A DNA stretch of 64,000 bases from Rheinheimera salexigens (GCF_001752395.1 NZ_MKEK01000001.1:1673259-1737258); one strand, 5' to 3'. Shown: positions 13,521-24,748, numbered from the stretch's first letter. The notes: a model not told the origin generated them from the sequence alone. Translations and numbers: made by a program.

Positions 13521-15788
13521 ATGTTGAATAAAGATCTTGAGTTAACGCTGAATCTAGCCTTTAGATTTGCTCGTGAGCGTCGGCACGAATATATGACAGT
13601 AGAGCACCTATTGTTAGCGCTGTTAGATAACCCTGCAGCAGGTGAAGCGCTGCGCTCTTGTGCTGTAAATATTGATAAGTTACGGGCAGAGCTAGCTAGT
13701 TTTATTGATTCAACTACACCGGTATTACCCGAAGGTGAGTTAGAGCGTGACACGCAACCAACATTAGGTTTTCAGCGAGTATTACAACGGGCTGTCTTTC
13801 ATGTTCAGTCATCGGGTAAGGTTGAAGTAACTGGTGCCAATGTTTTAGTCGCTATTTTTAGTGAGCAAGAGTCGCAAGCGGTATATCTACTGAAAAAAGT
13901 TGATATTAGTCGCTTGGATGTTGTTAATTATATTTCGCATGGTGTGACTAAAACTGAAAAGTTAGAGCAGCATGATGAGCATGGTCAAGATGACGTGACT
14001 GAAGTGGTAAGCGATGACAGTAAATATTTAGAGAACTTCACCACAAATTTAAATGTTTTAGCTCAAAATGGTGAAATTGATCCGTTAATTGGCCGCGATA
14101 AAGAAGTAGAGCGTGCAGTACAAGTGCTGTGTCGGCGTAAAAAGAATAACCCGCTGTTAGTGGGTGAAGCTGGCGTAGGTAAAACGGCTATTGCCGAAGG
14201 CTTAGCTTATCGAATTGTAAAAAATGAGGTGCCAGAAGTTATTGCTAATGCAACTATCTACTCGTTAGATATGGGCGCATTGTTAGCTGGCACAAAATAT
14301 CGTGGTGATTTTGAAAAGCGCTTAAAAGCGTTACTAAAAGAGTTACAACGGGAAAAAGATGCCATTTTATTTATAGATGAAATACATACTATCATTGGTG
14401 CTGGCGCTGCGTCAGGTGGTGTTATGGACGCATCCAATTTAATTAAACCCTTGTTATCAAGTGGCAAATTACGCTGTATGGGCTCAACTACATATCAAGA
14501 ATATAAATCGGTGTTTGAAAAAGATACCGCTTTAGTCCGTCGTTTCCAAAAAATTGATGTGCTAGAGCCCAGTGTTGAAGATACCACCAAGATATTATTA
14601 GGTTTAAAAGAACGTTACGAGCAACATCATAATGTGCGCTATACCCAAAAAGCCATCCGTGCAGCGGCTGAACTGTCTGCTAAGTATATTAATGACAGGC
14701 ATTTACCAGACAAAGCGATTGATGTTATTGATGAAGCGGGGGCCAGCCAGCGCTTATTACCCGAAAATAAGCGGCGCAAGGTAATTAATGTCGCTGAAAT
14801 AGAGCATGTCATTGCAAAAATGGCGCGAATTCCTGAAAAGTCGGTATCAGCATCGGATACTGATGTGTTAGCCAACCTCGATCGTAATTTAAAACTAGTG
14901 GTCTTTGGTCAAGATAAGCCAATAGAGGTATTAACCTCAGCCATTCGTTTATCGCGGTCTGGATTAGGCAATGAAGAAAAGCCGATTGGTAACTTTTTAT
15001 TTGCGGGCCCAACTGGTGTCGGTAAAACAGAAGTCACCAAGCAACTTGCTAAAGTGTTAGGAGTAGAATTACTGCGTTTTGATATGTCGGAATATATGGA
15101 ACGCCATTCTATTAGCCGCTTAATAGGTGCGCCGCCAGGTTATGTTGGTTTTGATCAAGGTGGCTTATTAACGGATGCAGTATCCAAGCACCCCTATTCT
15201 GTCGTATTACTGGATGAAATAGAAAAGGCGCATAGTGATATTTACAATATTTTGTTGCAGGTAATGGACCACGGTACCTTAACCGATAATAACGGTCGTA
15301 AAATTGACTTTAGAAACGTGGTGTTAGTTATGACTACTAACGCAGGCGTACAAGAGACTGTACGTAAGTCTATCGGCTTTAAACAGCAAGACCATAGTCA
15401 TGATGCACTTAATGAAATTAACCGCACCTTTAGCCCTGAGTTTCGAAATCGCTTAGACGGTATTATTTGGTTTCAACACTTATCTGAAAATATTATTTTA
15501 CAGATTGTGGATAAATTTATTTGTGACCTACAGGTGCAACTGGATAAAAAGCAAGTGGCGCTTGAAATTGATGCTAATGCAAGACAGTGGTTAGCAGATA
15601 AAGGCTACGATAAAACAATGGGCGCTAGACCGATGGCACGAGCAGTGCAAGAGCATTTGAAAAAGCCATTGGCTAATGAATTGTTGTTTGGGCAGTTAGT
15701 GCATGGCGGGGATGTAAAAGTGGCGTTAGTTAATGACGAATTACACTTTGAATATCAAGTTGCTAATGAACCGGCGTTAACCGATTAA
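13521..15788 (+). CDS. clpA: ATP-dependent Clp protease ATP-binding subunit ClpA
   Basis: The AAA+ unfoldase partner of ClpP, loaded by ClpS. The start is the ATG at 13521 with GGAG six bases upstream ([11 protein letters not shown] as in E. coli); an in-frame TTG six bases earlier is not needed. The protein has the Clp N-domain repeats (1-145), a first AAA+ module with Walker A GEAGVGKT and Walker B ILFIDEIH, and a second with GPTGVGKT and [11 protein letters not shown]. The ClpP-binding IGF loop appears as KSIGFKQ. Length 755 residues is usual. clpP is not in this window. Transcription converges on infA, with a hairpin between. Confidence 0.97.
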   Translation: MLNKDLELTLNLAFRFARERRHEYMTVEHLLLALLDNPAAGEALRSCAVNIDKLRAELASFIDSTTPVLPEGELERDTQPTLGFQRVLQRAVFHVQSSGKVEVTGANVLVAIFSEQESQAVYLLKKVDISRLDVVNYISHGVTKTEKLEQHDEHGQDDVTEVVSDDSKYLENFTTNLNVLAQNGEIDPLIGRDKEVERAVQVLCRRKKNNPLLVGEAGVGKTAIAEGLAYRIVKNEVPEVIANATIYSLDMGALLAGTKYRGDFEKRLKALLKELQREKDAILFIDEIHTIIGAGAASGGVMDASNLIKPLLSSGKLRCMGSTTYQEYKSVFEKDTALVRRFQKIDVLEPSVEDTTKILLGLKERYEQHHNVRYTQKAIRAAAELSAKYINDRHLPDKAIDVIDEAGASQRLLPENKRRKVINVAEIEHVIAKMARIPEKSVSASDTDVLANLDRNLKLVVFGQDKPIEVLTSAIRLSRSGLGNEEKPIGNFLFAGPTGVGKTEVTKQLAKVLGVELLRFDMSEYMERHSISRLIGAPPGYVGFDQGGLLTDAVSKHPYSVVLLDEIEKAHSDIYNILLQVMDHGTLTDNNGRKIDFRNVVLVMTTNAGVQETVRKSIGFKQQDHSHDALNEINRTFSPEFRNRLDGIIWFQHLSENIILQIVDKFICDLQVQLDKKQVALEIDANARQWLADKGYDKTMGARPMARAVQEHLKKPLANELLFGQLVHGGDVKVALVNDELHFEYQVANEPALTD

Positions 15789-15820
15789 GCTGGAGTAGAA
15801 ATTTACAATTAGCCAAAACT

Positions 15821-15846
15821 AAAAACCCGGTTTAAGCCGGGTTTAT
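15821..15846. terminator. bidirectional terminator between clpA and infA
   Basis: Stem AAACCCGG/CCGGGTTT with a TTTAAG loop, preceded by A residues and followed by ATTATA, between converging clpA and infA. Confidence 0.8.
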
Positions 15847-15885
15847 TATATTTTGCCATGTAGATAAAACAGCACTTAACATCAA

Positions 15886-16104
<219 letters not shown>

Positions 16105-16200
16105 TCAGCGCATTTGCCTCTTTAAATTTGGATGAACCATAAAAAAATCTGCGCAGATTGTGCCGAAATCGACGGCAGAAGTAAAGTAAGAAGCGCTTTT

Positions 16201-16899
16201 TTAGCCAAATGAGTGCCAATGTCCCTGAATAAAGCGCTGTTGAGGCTTAAAATTAGCTTTGTAAGCCATTTTTTCGCAATTATCGATACTGTAACCAAGG
16301 TAAAGCCATGACTTGTCTAATTGCTGGGTTATTTGGGCTAAATTAAGTATGGCTAATTTGCCAGGAGAAAACGGGCTAACCGTTGGACAATAAAAGGTAT
16401 AAACCGCTGATAGCCCATCAGGCAACACATCAACCACAGTAACACTGACTAATTGGTCATTAAGGTACTGTTCTAAAAAGTGTACCGCAAGCCAGCTACA
16501 TTCCAGCATACTATTTAAGTCTGTCTCTGATGCAGGATACATGCTGCTATCACGGTGCTTAAACGCGATGTAAGCTTGATACAAGCCAAAGTAGGGCTGC
16601 GATGGCGTATCGACAAGTTGGAAACGCCACGCGGCATTGAGGGCTTTTTTGGCTAACCTGCGTTGGCTTGTACTAAGTGTTAATAAACGAGGATTTAAAC
16701 GCACCGATTGGCAAGCATCACAGGCTGAACAATGTGGCCGATAAACTTGCTGATGGCTACGACGAAAGTTAGCATCAATCAGTTGCTGATAAAGCTCGGG
16801 GCTAAGCGGCGTTGCTGGTAACACAAAAGCCAGTCGTTGCTGCTGCGCAATGTAACTGCAGGGATTGTCATAGGTTAAACCTAACGTGATGCTTTGCAT
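16201..16899 (-). CDS. bpt: aspartate/glutamate leucyltransferase (Bpt-type arginyltransferase homolog)
   Basis: Transfers leucine from Leu-tRNA to proteins with N-terminal Asp or Glu, making them ClpS substrates. The N-terminal zinc/Cys-type block is visible (YRPHCSACDACQSVRL), as are the family segments YIAFKHRDSSMYP, VTVVDVLPDGLSAVYTFY and YLGYSIDNCEKMAYKANFKPQ. The frame remains open to 16980, but the ATG at 16899 (MQSITLGLTYDNPCSY) gives 232 residues, the usual length for Bpt. Bases between the aat stop and this ATG are a 9-bp tandem repeat. It sits between aat and infA, so both tagging enzymes appear co-transcribed. Confidence 0.93.
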   Translation of the reverse strand: MQSITLGLTYDNPCSYIAQQQRLAFVLPATPLSPELYQQLIDANFRRSHQQVYRPHCSACDACQSVRLNPRLLTLSTSQRRLAKKALNAAWRFQLVDTPSQPYFGLYQAYIAFKHRDSSMYPASETDLNSMLECSWLAVHFLEQYLNDQLVSVTVVDVLPDGLSAVYTFYCPTVSPFSPGKLAILNLAQITQQLDKSWLYLGYSIDNCEKMAYKANFKPQQRFIQGHWHSFG

Positions 16900-16902
16900 T
16901 GT

Positions 16903-16938
16903 GTTGCCTATGTTGCCTATGTTGCCTAAGTTGCTTAT
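16903..16938. repeat. 9-bp tandem repeat between aat and bpt
   Basis: Four copies of a 9-base unit (GTTGCCTAT, GTTGCCTAT, GTTGCCTAA, GTTGCTTAT on the plus strand). The last copy contains the aat stop codon, and the first begins four bases upstream of the bpt ATG. On the coding strand each unit reads (A/T)TAGGCAAC or close to it, so AGG occurs repeatedly before the start codon. Confidence 0.9.
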
Positions 16939-17657
16939 GGAGTTTCTGTAGCCAGAGTAATCATTCTGGGTTGCCAACAAGCTGGGTCAATTTTATTATC
17001 CCGCTGTTGCTGTAATAACGTCAAATAATCACTACGAGCAATTGTGCTTGCCCCCATTTGGCTTAAAAATGGATTAGGAATTTGACAGTCTATCCAGCCA
17101 GATGCGTGTTGTTGTAAATATTGCTGTAAGGCGATTAAGGCAAACTTAGCCATATTAGGCGCTAAGTTGAACATGGATTCGCCACAAAACAAACTGCCAG
17201 TGACGATGCCATATAAACCACCAACAAGCTGATTGTTATGCCAAACCTCAAGGCTATGGGCATGACCAAGCTGATGTAAATGACAGTAGGCATGCTGAAT
17301 ATCAGATAAGATCCAAGTTTCAGCCTGAGTTGGCCTTGGCGCAGCACAATGCCGAATAACCTGCTCAAAGCATTTGTTGATACTAAATTGTAACGGTTGT
17401 TTTTGCAGTTGCTTTCTAAGGCTTCGATTTAAGCTTAACGTATGGGGTGCAAAAATTGCACGCTGTGACGGGCTCCACCATAGAATAGGATCGCCCTGAC
17501 TAAACCAAGGAAATATTGCTTGACGATAAGCATGAATTAACCGTTTTGCGGATAAATCGCCGCCCATTGCCAGCAAGCCATCAGGCGAGTTAAGCGCCTG
17601 TTCGACTGGCGGAAACAGCACGTCTGCTACCGCCAGTTGGGGTAAGTAAATTGGCAA
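16935..17657 (-). CDS. aat: leucyl/phenylalanyl-tRNA--protein transferase
   Basis: Adds Leu or Phe to proteins with N-terminal Lys or Arg, producing primary N-degrons for ClpS-ClpAP. Typical family segments are present: SPDGLLAMGGDLSAKRLIHAY, GIFPWFS-like IFPWFSQGDPILWWSPS, RAIFAP, GGLYGIVTGSLFCGESMF and WIDCQIPNPFLSQMGA. The start is a TTG at 17657, 9 bases after the trxB stop; no in-frame ATG gives a better N-terminus. The 240-residue length is normal. Its stop codon lies within the 9-bp repeat that forms the bpt leader. Confidence 0.94.
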   Translation of the reverse strand: MPIYLPQLAVADVLFPPVEQALNSPDGLLAMGGDLSAKRLIHAYRQAIFPWFSQGDPILWWSPSQRAIFAPHTLSLNRSLRKQLQKQPLQFSINKCFEQVIRHCAAPRPTQAETWILSDIQHAYCHLHQLGHAHSLEVWHNNQLVGGLYGIVTGSLFCGESMFNLAPNMAKFALIALQQYLQQHASGWIDCQIPNPFLSQMGASTIARSDYLTLLQQQRDNKIDPACWQPRMITLATETP

Positions 17658-17666
17658 TGTTAATAC

Positions 17667-18707
<1,041 letters not shown>

Positions 18708-18734
18708 TTAGTCACAGCTGGGCTGTAAAACTAA

Positions 18735-18765
18735 ATAGCATATGCTATTGTTTAACAAAATGTTA
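18735..18765. promoter_or_regulatory. two adjacent palindromes between trxB and the propeller kinase
   Basis: A perfect 14-bp palindrome ATAGCATATGCTAT (18735-18748) is followed five bases later by TAACA-AAA-TGTTA (18753-18765). They lie in the divergent gap, about 60-90 bases before the kinase start, a position suited to operators. No known regulator can be assigned from the sequence. Confidence 0.4.
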
Positions 18766-18825
18766 TCTGCTGTACCGTTAGTATTATCATTGGTTTAATT
18801 GTTAACTTATACCCCCGAGGTTTAC

Positions 18826-21800
18826 TTGCAGCGCAAAAACATTGCCTATTATTTCATCTTGCATTTGCTCTGCGTTGTAGTGTGGTCTTTTTCGTCGACT
18901 AACGTTCAAGCAGAAATCTTTAAACGCTTTGGTATTGATGATGGCTTACCCAACGCCACCATTTACAGTGTGGCTCAAGATCAACGCGGCTTTTTATGGC
19001 TAGGCTCTACTAACTCTGGTTTATTAAGATTTGATGGTTACCGTTTCCATGAATTTCCCGTACTCAGTGAAGCAGAACTCAGTACCAAACAAACACCGGA
19101 TGTGGGCGTTATTATAATTGATACAGCCAATAACCTATGGGCTGGCACTTGGGGCTTTGGTTTATCAAAAATAGATAGTGAAACCGGTCAGCTACAACGC
19201 TTTACTACTAAAAATGGCTTAGCGGGCGATAAAGTACAAGTGCTGTTTCAAAGTGCTGATAAGGCAGTATGGGTTGGGACGACGGAAGGCTTAAGTCGAA
19301 TCAGCCCTGACGGCAGTATATATACTATAAATACAGTTAGTGTAAGCAGTATTAAAGACTCAGCAAGTTCAGTAGAAGCTAGCTCTGAAGCAGAAGTTAA
19401 CAATATCAGCCGGATTGCTCTTGCGCACCCTCGAGTGTGGAGTCTAAGCCAAACGGCAGACGGTACCCTATGGATTGGTACTTCGGCAGGTTTACAAGCG
19501 TGGCGGTCAAGCACTGGATTAACCGAAGTTTATGAATTAGTGGCCGGAGCTGATACTTTCAGCCGTAACAATGAAATAAGAGCTTTACTCGCAATTGATA
19601 ACACTATTTGGATAGGTAGCCGAAATGGTTTATTTATTTATGAAAATAATAGTTTTATACCGGTTCAACTTAAGCATGATACCAGCCCAGAACCGATAAT
19701 TAATGTGTTGAAAAAATCGGGTAATAACCAAATTTTGTTAGGAAGCTACGATGGTTTTTATCGGGTAGATAGCGAAAATAGACACTATATTAGTAGTAGC
19801 GGAGTTACTGCTTTAGATAATGTTAATATTCGTAGCATTATTGAAGATAACTCTGGTGTACTGTGGTTAGGCACCCGAGAAAGTGGTTTGTATCGTAGTA
19901 ATAATGCCAGTGCGGCTTTTCAAACCCTTGCCGATATTTTACCCAATTTAGCTTTAGCTCAGAAACCATTCACCGTGACTAGTGTGCTAAAAACCAAAGA
20001 TGCTATTTGGTTAGGCGGAACTGAGAGTGTGTATTTAATTGAGCCAACTAGCCAAAGTTTTCAAGAGTTTAAATTGGGTAGCCGTATTAATGCATTTGCT
20101 CAAGATGCAGATAATAGCGTTTTTATCGCGACTGATAATGGCTTGTATCAATATAAACATCAAATATTACATACCATCGATGCTCCCTTTAAAATCGCAA
20201 ATGCCGCCAATCGAAATGTTAGAGATATCGTGATTGATGAGCAGGGGACTTTTTATTTAGGTTTATGGGGGCAAGGTGTTATTGAATGGCAACCAGAGGC
20301 GAATACCGTCCGCCAATGGCTAACTAATTTGCGTCAGCAAGATATGGGTAACACGGTACAAAACCTTCTGGTTACTGCTGATCAACAATTATGGGTGGCT
20401 ACCCGTTATAGTGGTTTATTTCAAATTGATCTTAATAGCGGCGTAATTCAGCAACACAGTACCGAGCCGCAACAAAGTACCGAGCAACAACACAGCATTA
20501 AGCTGCCGCATAATGAAGTACATTGTATTAAAGAGTACCAGCAGACGTTAGCAATTTGTACTAAACAAGGCATAGTGCTTTACGATAGGAAACTGCATAA
20601 GCAAACCTTATATAATGAAAAAGAGGGGTTAATTGACGCCAATATTTTAGGCCTATTACAGCAAGAAAATCAAACAATATGGGCCTTGTCAGCTAGCGGG
20701 TTAAGTTTTCGTGATGCGCAGACAAACAGCTTTATTCATTATAATCGTAATGACGGCATGTTAGGTACTGAGCTAAATAGTAATGCCGTTGCTGCTGATG
20801 ATAACTTACTTTATATAGGCAGTATTAACGGTCTAATTATAGTTAATCCAGCTTTATTACAAAGTAATCGTCGCGCACCCAAACCAGTATTAGCGGCCTT
20901 AACTATCGACCATGAAAATTTACAAGTGATGCCATTTCAACAAGACTGGCCGGTTATCGAACTCACTCAACAACAACACACCATTAATTTTGAATTTAGT
21001 GCGCTAGATTTTCATGATCCAGCGCGAAATCAATTTCATTATAAGTTGCAAGGGGTTGACCAAGACTGGGTGGTTGCTGATAAACGAAATAGTGCTTTTT
21101 ATGCTAATTTACCGCCAGGTGAATATGCATTATGGTTAACAGCCTCTAATAATCATGGTGTGTTCAGTGCACCAGAAGTTAGCGCTCGATTAAAAGTTTT
21201 ACCCCATTGGTGGCAGCAATCTTGGGTTATTTATTTAGCAATATTATTATCGATACTAGTCTTAGGTTTAATCCATCGATACAGGCTACGGCATATTCGA
21301 CACATTAACCGATTACTGCAAGTAGCTGTCGATACTAAAGCTAAAGCCCAATTAGTGTTAGAAACGCGTGTAGCAGAGCGCACCCATGCTTTAGAAGAAA
21401 GCTCCATGACCTTGTCTTTACGCAGTAAACAGTTAGAAAAAAGTTTAGCGGCTTTAGCAACAAAAAACGAAGAACTAAAACGTTTAGATAAACTAAAAGA
21501 TGAGTTTGTCGCGACGGTGAGCCATGAATTGCGCACCCCATTAACGGCAATACGAGGGGCGGTAGGGTTGTTAGCCCAAAATGTGATTAAAGCCGATTCG
21601 CCAGCGTATAAAAATATGCTAACGACTGCACAGCTTAATAGTGAGCGTTTAGCGCAACTGATTAATGATTTATTAGATTTACAAAAATTTGCTGCAGGTA
21701 CCTTTACTTTAAGTCGCAATATATTTGATTTAGCTCAACTTGCTCAACAAGCTGTGCATGCCATGCAACCTTATGCAGATCGTTACTCGGTTCAGTTGTA

Positions 21801-22182
21801 CTTAAATGATGACAATGATGCAAAATTATTGGTCAATGCGGATAGTTTGCGTATTCGTCAAGTTATGGATAATTTGATTTCGAATGCAATTAAGTTTTCA
21901 CCCGAGCAAGGTTTAGTTACGGTGCAACTTTTTGTCGAGCAATCTTACGTAAAGTTACAAGTTGAAGATCAAGGCAGTGGCATCCCCGAAGCATTTAGAG
22001 CGCATATATTTCAAAACTTCTCTCAAGCTGATGGTTCTGATAGTCGCGCTAAAGAAGGCACAGGGCTTGGCTTAGCAATATGTAAAAAAATCATCATTAA
22101 TCATCAAGGACAAATTGGTTTTAACTCAGAAGTAGGCCGCGGTAGCCAATTTTGGTTTAAGCTAGCCTTGATATCAGAGTGA
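18826..22182 (+). CDS. two-component regulator propeller sensor histidine kinase
   Basis: A large membrane kinase of about 1118 residues. After a signal-like segment comes a periplasmic region of many Reg_prop blades (repeats such as FLWLGSTNSGLLRFDG, LWIGTSAGL, VLWLGTRESGL), then a Y_Y_Y domain (FSALDFHDPARNQFHYKLQGVD). One transmembrane helix (WVIYLAILLSILVLGL) leads to a coiled coil, a HisKA domain with VSHELRTPL (His about 900) and an HATPase domain (NLISNAIKFSP, DQGSGIP, GTGLGLAICKKI). It stops after the ATPase, so, unlike many relatives, it has no receiver or AraC output. The likely start is the TTG at 18826 with GAGG five bases upstream; an earlier TTG at 18799 is possible. Such propeller sensors often sense polysaccharides or surface signals. 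No cognate regulator is adjacent. Confidence 0.88.
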   Translation: MQRKNIAYYFILHLLCVVVWSFSSTNVQAEIFKRFGIDDGLPNATIYSVAQDQRGFLWLGSTNSGLLRFDGYRFHEFPVLSEAELSTKQTPDVGVIIIDTANNLWAGTWGFGLSKIDSETGQLQRFTTKNGLAGDKVQVLFQSADKAVWVGTTEGLSRISPDGSIYTINTVSVSSIKDSASSVEASSEAEVNNISRIALAHPRVWSLSQTADGTLWIGTSAGLQAWRSSTGLTEVYELVAGADTFSRNNEIRALLAIDNTIWIGSRNGLFIYENNSFIPVQLKHDTSPEPIINVLKKSGNNQILLGSYDGFYRVDSENRHYISSSGVTALDNVNIRSIIEDNSGVLWLGTRESGLYRSNNASAAFQTLADILPNLALAQKPFTVTSVLKTKDAIWLGGTESVYLIEPTSQSFQEFKLGSRINAFAQDADNSVFIATDNGLYQYKHQILHTIDAPFKIANAANRNVRDIVIDEQGTFYLGLWGQGVIEWQPEANTVRQWLTNLRQQDMGNTVQNLLVTADQQLWVATRYSGLFQIDLNSGVIQQHSTEPQQSTEQQHSIKLPHNEVHCIKEYQQTLAICTKQGIVLYDRKLHKQTLYNEKEGLIDANILGLLQQENQTIWALSASGLSFRDAQTNSFIHYNRNDGMLGTELNSNAVAADDNLLYIGSINGLIIVNPALLQSNRRAPKPVLAALTIDHENLQVMPFQQDWPVIELTQQQHTINFEFSALDFHDPARNQFHYKLQGVDQDWVVADKRNSAFYANLPPGEYALWLTASNNHGVFSAPEVSARLKVLPHWWQQSWVIYLAILLSILVLGLIHRYRLRHIRHINRLLQVAVDTKAKAQLVLETRVAERTHALEESSMTLSLRSKQLEKSLAALATKNEELKRLDKLKDEFVATVSHELRTPLTAIRGAVGLLAQNVIKADSPAYKNMLTTAQLNSERLAQLINDLLDLQKFAAGTFTLSRNIFDLAQLAQQAVHAMQPYADRYSVQLYLNDDNDAKLLVNADSLRIRQVMDNLISNAIKFSPEQGLVTVQLFVEQSYVKLQVEDQGSGIPEAFRAHIFQNFSQADGSDSRAKEGTGLGLAICKKIIINHQGQIGFNSEVGRGSQFWFKLALISE

Positions 22183-22417
22183 AACTTCTAATTGTTATTG
22201 CTATTTCTACAACGAAATCTTGACCAGATAGTGGTCAATTTAAGCCAAATTTGTACCTAAGAGTATTGTTAATTATCTAGATTAGGAAATGTCATTTATT
22301 TGTAATGAATTTATAAGGTTTTTGTGCTTTATTTTTGGTCTATATGTCGGATAGTTTTAATTAACGCAGGATGCATAATTAACACAAGGATCGGACAAAC
22401 TTATTAAGGCTATTATA

Positions 22418-24022
22418 ATGAAAACATCAACTACCTTAATCGCTGCAGCTACCAGTTTATGTGCGATGAGTTTAACCGCAACGGCTGTTGCAGATAGTTT
22501 ATATCAATCTAATCTACAACCTAACCCAGTTATAAGCCCCGCTTTTAATTTAATCGAAATTGATACCCAGCAACGCTACATTGTTAAGTTTAAATCAGCA
22601 GCACAGACAATGTTCAATAACAATGAGCAAGATGCGAATGTCGTATCTGCAGCGGTTTTTAACCAACGCGCACAGCAAGTATTAGCCCAACATAGTATAA
22701 AAGCATTAAAACAATTACCTATGGTTCAGGCGAGTGTGGTTGAGCTAACGCCGCAGCAGCATAAGCTGTTGTTAGCGGATAGCAATGTGGAATACATCGA
22801 GCTGGATCACAAGCGCTATTTAATGGCGCTGCCAGCACCTATGGCCCAAAGTACTCCTTACGGTATTACCATGGTTCAAGCTAACCTCGTTAGTGATAGC
22901 AGTGCGGGTAATACCCCAGTTTGTATCATTGATACTGGTTATCAGTCTAATCATGAGGACTTACAAAGCTCTGGTGTTACGGGTTACGCTTTCTCTGGTC
23001 ACGGTAATTGGTATTCAGACGGTAACGGCCACGGCACTCATGTTGCGGGCACTATGCTGGCGTTAAATAATAATACCGGGGTTGTTGGTGTTATTGGTTC
23101 TGGTCAAGCCGATGTGCATATTGTGAAAATTTTTAATGATGCCGGTAATTGGAGTTATGCATCTGACTTAGTGGCAGGTATTCAGTCTTGCAAAGATGCT
23201 GGCGCTAAAGTGGTTAATATGAGCTTAGGTGGCGGTTCATCTAACCAAACCGAAAAAACGGCGATGAATAACTTTTATAATAGCGGCATGCTATTAGTTG
23301 CTGCTGCAGGTAATTCAGGAAATACTTCTTTTTCTTACCCAGCTTCGTATGATGCTGTGGTATCAGTCGCAGCGGTAGACTCAAGTGCTAATCTAGCCAG
23401 CTTTTCGCAGCGTAATTCGCAAGTAGAAATTGCCGGCCCCGGCGTCAGTGTTAATTCAACATGGAATAATGGTGGTTACAATAGTATCAGTGGTACCTCA
23501 ATGGCTTCGCCTCATGTAGCAGCGGTAGCAGCATTAGTTTGGAGCAATCATACACAATGTAGTGCTGCACAAATAAGGAATGCATTAAATAGTACCGCAC
23601 AAGATCGTGGTGCAAGTGGTAGAGATAGCTCTTATGGTTGGGGTATTGTTAAAGCAAAAGCAGCCCATGATTATATAACTAATAATGGTTGTGATGGCGA
23701 TGGTGGCGGGACAACACCACCACCAAGTAATGGCGCTACTTTCCCTAACTTATCGGCAGGTACGGGGCAGTGGTTGCGTGGCAATTACGCTATTCCTTCA
23801 GGTGTATCCTCTATCACCTTTAAAATAACAGGCGGTAGCGGTGATGCCGATTTATATGTTCGTTATGGTTCGGCGCCAACGACTAATGCCTACACGTGTC
23901 GGCCATATAAATATGGAAATGAGGAAGTTTGTACTATTGCTAACCCTCAGGCAGGAACTTGGCACGTTGGCATTCGCGCTTACCAAAGCTTTAGCGGCTT
24001 AACCTATAGTTATCAGTACTAA
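22418..24022 (+). CDS. secreted subtilisin-like S8 serine protease with PPC domain
   Basis: A 534-residue exported protease. Order: signal peptide (about 1-26), inhibitor I9-type propeptide (RYIVKFKSA to about residue 130), S8 catalytic domain with Asp about 172 (CIIDTGY), His about 205 (GHGTHVAG) and Ser about 361 (SGTSMASPHVAA), a Gly/Pro linker near 425-440, and a C-terminal pre-peptidase (PPC) domain (GDADLYVRYGSAPTTNAYTC) that is usually removed on maturation. It resembles extracellular alkaline proteases of Alteromonas and Pseudoalteromonas. It follows the propeller kinase by 235 bases; regulation by it is speculative. The ATG is the only sensible start. Confidence 0.93.
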   Translation: MKTSTTLIAAATSLCAMSLTATAVADSLYQSNLQPNPVISPAFNLIEIDTQQRYIVKFKSAAQTMFNNNEQDANVVSAAVFNQRAQQVLAQHSIKALKQLPMVQASVVELTPQQHKLLLADSNVEYIELDHKRYLMALPAPMAQSTPYGITMVQANLVSDSSAGNTPVCIIDTGYQSNHEDLQSSGVTGYAFSGHGNWYSDGNGHGTHVAGTMLALNNNTGVVGVIGSGQADVHIVKIFNDAGNWSYASDLVAGIQSCKDAGAKVVNMSLGGGSSNQTEKTAMNNFYNSGMLLVAAAGNSGNTSFSYPASYDAVVSVAAVDSSANLASFSQRNSQVEIAGPGVSVNSTWNNGGYNSISGTSMASPHVAAVAALVWSNHTQCSAAQIRNALNSTAQDRGASGRDSSYGWGIVKAKAAHDYITNNGCDGDGGGTTPPPSNGATFPNLSAGTGQWLRGNYAIPSGVSSITFKITGGSGDADLYVRYGSAPTTNAYTCRPYKYGNEEVCTIANPQAGTWHVGIRAYQSFSGLTYSYQY

Positions 24023-24041
24023 TAGTTGTAAAAGTAGTAAA

Positions 24042-24068
24042 TAGAGTATGTAGAGTATGTAGAGTAAG
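24042..24068. repeat. 9-bp direct repeat after the S8 protease
   Basis: Three adjacent units TAGAGTATG, TAGAGTATG, TAGAGTAAG lie between the S8 protease stop and its terminator. Confidence 0.75.
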
Positions 24069-24078
24069 CCATTAGGAA

Positions 24079-24111
24079 TAAACAGGCTGAAAACTCAGCC
24101 TGTTTATTTTT
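24079..24111. terminator. bidirectional terminator between S8 protease and trhA
   Basis: A 12-bp perfect stem (TAAACAGGCTGA/TCAGCCTGTTTA) with an AAAC loop followed by T5. It serves the plus-strand protease and the converging trhA gene, whose stop codon it touches. Confidence 0.9.
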
Positions 24112-24748
24112 ATAAAACATAGCAATAAATGGCTGCAAAATGAAAAATGCTGCCAGCTAATACAAATAAATGCCAAATAACATGATGCATATACATAGAT
24201 TTGGCTGCATAAAATATTACCCCAAACGAATAGCTTAAACCGCCGGCTAACAACAACCACAAGCCAGGTACAGCGACATTATCTAACATAGGTTTTATGG
24301 CGAAAATAACCAGCCAGCCCATGCCTAAATACAAGGCTAAAGATAATTTTTTAAATTTTAACCCTGAACCTAGCTCGATAATAACGCCCAAAAGCGCAAT
24401 TGCCCAAATAATACAAAATAATACTAAACCCCAATCATGATGGAGGCTTATTAGCGTAAAAGGGGTATAAGTGCCGGCTATAAGCACAAAAATGGCAGCG
24501 TGATCTAGCTGACGCAATTTATTTTTAAGCGCAATATTTTTGGTGGCATGATAAAGCGTTGAGCTGCTGTACATTAGAATTAAACTGCAACCATAAATAA
24601 TACTGCTAATAAAATAGGTTATATCTTGCTGAGCATTAGTTAGTTTAAGCATAAAGACCAGTGCAGCTAAACTTAACACTACACCTATGGCATGACTAAT
24701 AGTATGGAATAATTCTTCGGTTGCAGAATAAGCAGTTGGAGTAGACAT
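24110..24748 (-). CDS. trhA: hemolysin III / TrhA family membrane protein
   Basis: A 212-residue protein with about seven hydrophobic helices. Family features are the N-terminal EELFHTISHAIG, the YGCSLILMYSSSTLYH segment, LDHAAIFVLIAGTYTPF and the C-terminal HHVIWHLFVLAGSIFHF; the conserved His residues are probable metal ligands of the PAQR-like fold. Despite the hemolysin III name, E. coli TrhA (YqfA) has been linked to membrane energy metabolism. The frame is open to 24787, but the ATG at 24748 (MSTPTAYSATEELFH) is the better start. It is a single gene divergent from the glycosyltransferase. Confidence 0.87.
   Translation of the reverse strand: MSTPTAYSATEELFHTISHAIGVVLSLAALVFMLKLTNAQQDITYFISSIIYGCSLILMYSSSTLYHATKNIALKNKLRQLDHAAIFVLIAGTYTPFTLISLHHDWGLVLFCIIWAIALLGVIIELGSGLKFKKLSLALYLGMGWLVIFAIKPMLDNVAVPGLWLLLAGGLSYSFGVIFYAAKSMYMHHVIWHLFVLAGSIFHFAAIYCYVL

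Noticed and set aside
16899..16980. Extended Bpt N-terminus containing an NIG repeat
   Set aside because: It would overlap the end of aat and is not part of the family; the repeat is better read as a leader. Kept as a minor possibility in the findings.
22418..24022. PEP-CTERM sorting signal on the S8 protease
   Set aside because: The C-terminus is a PPC domain ending in TYSYQY, without a PEP motif, helix and basic tail.
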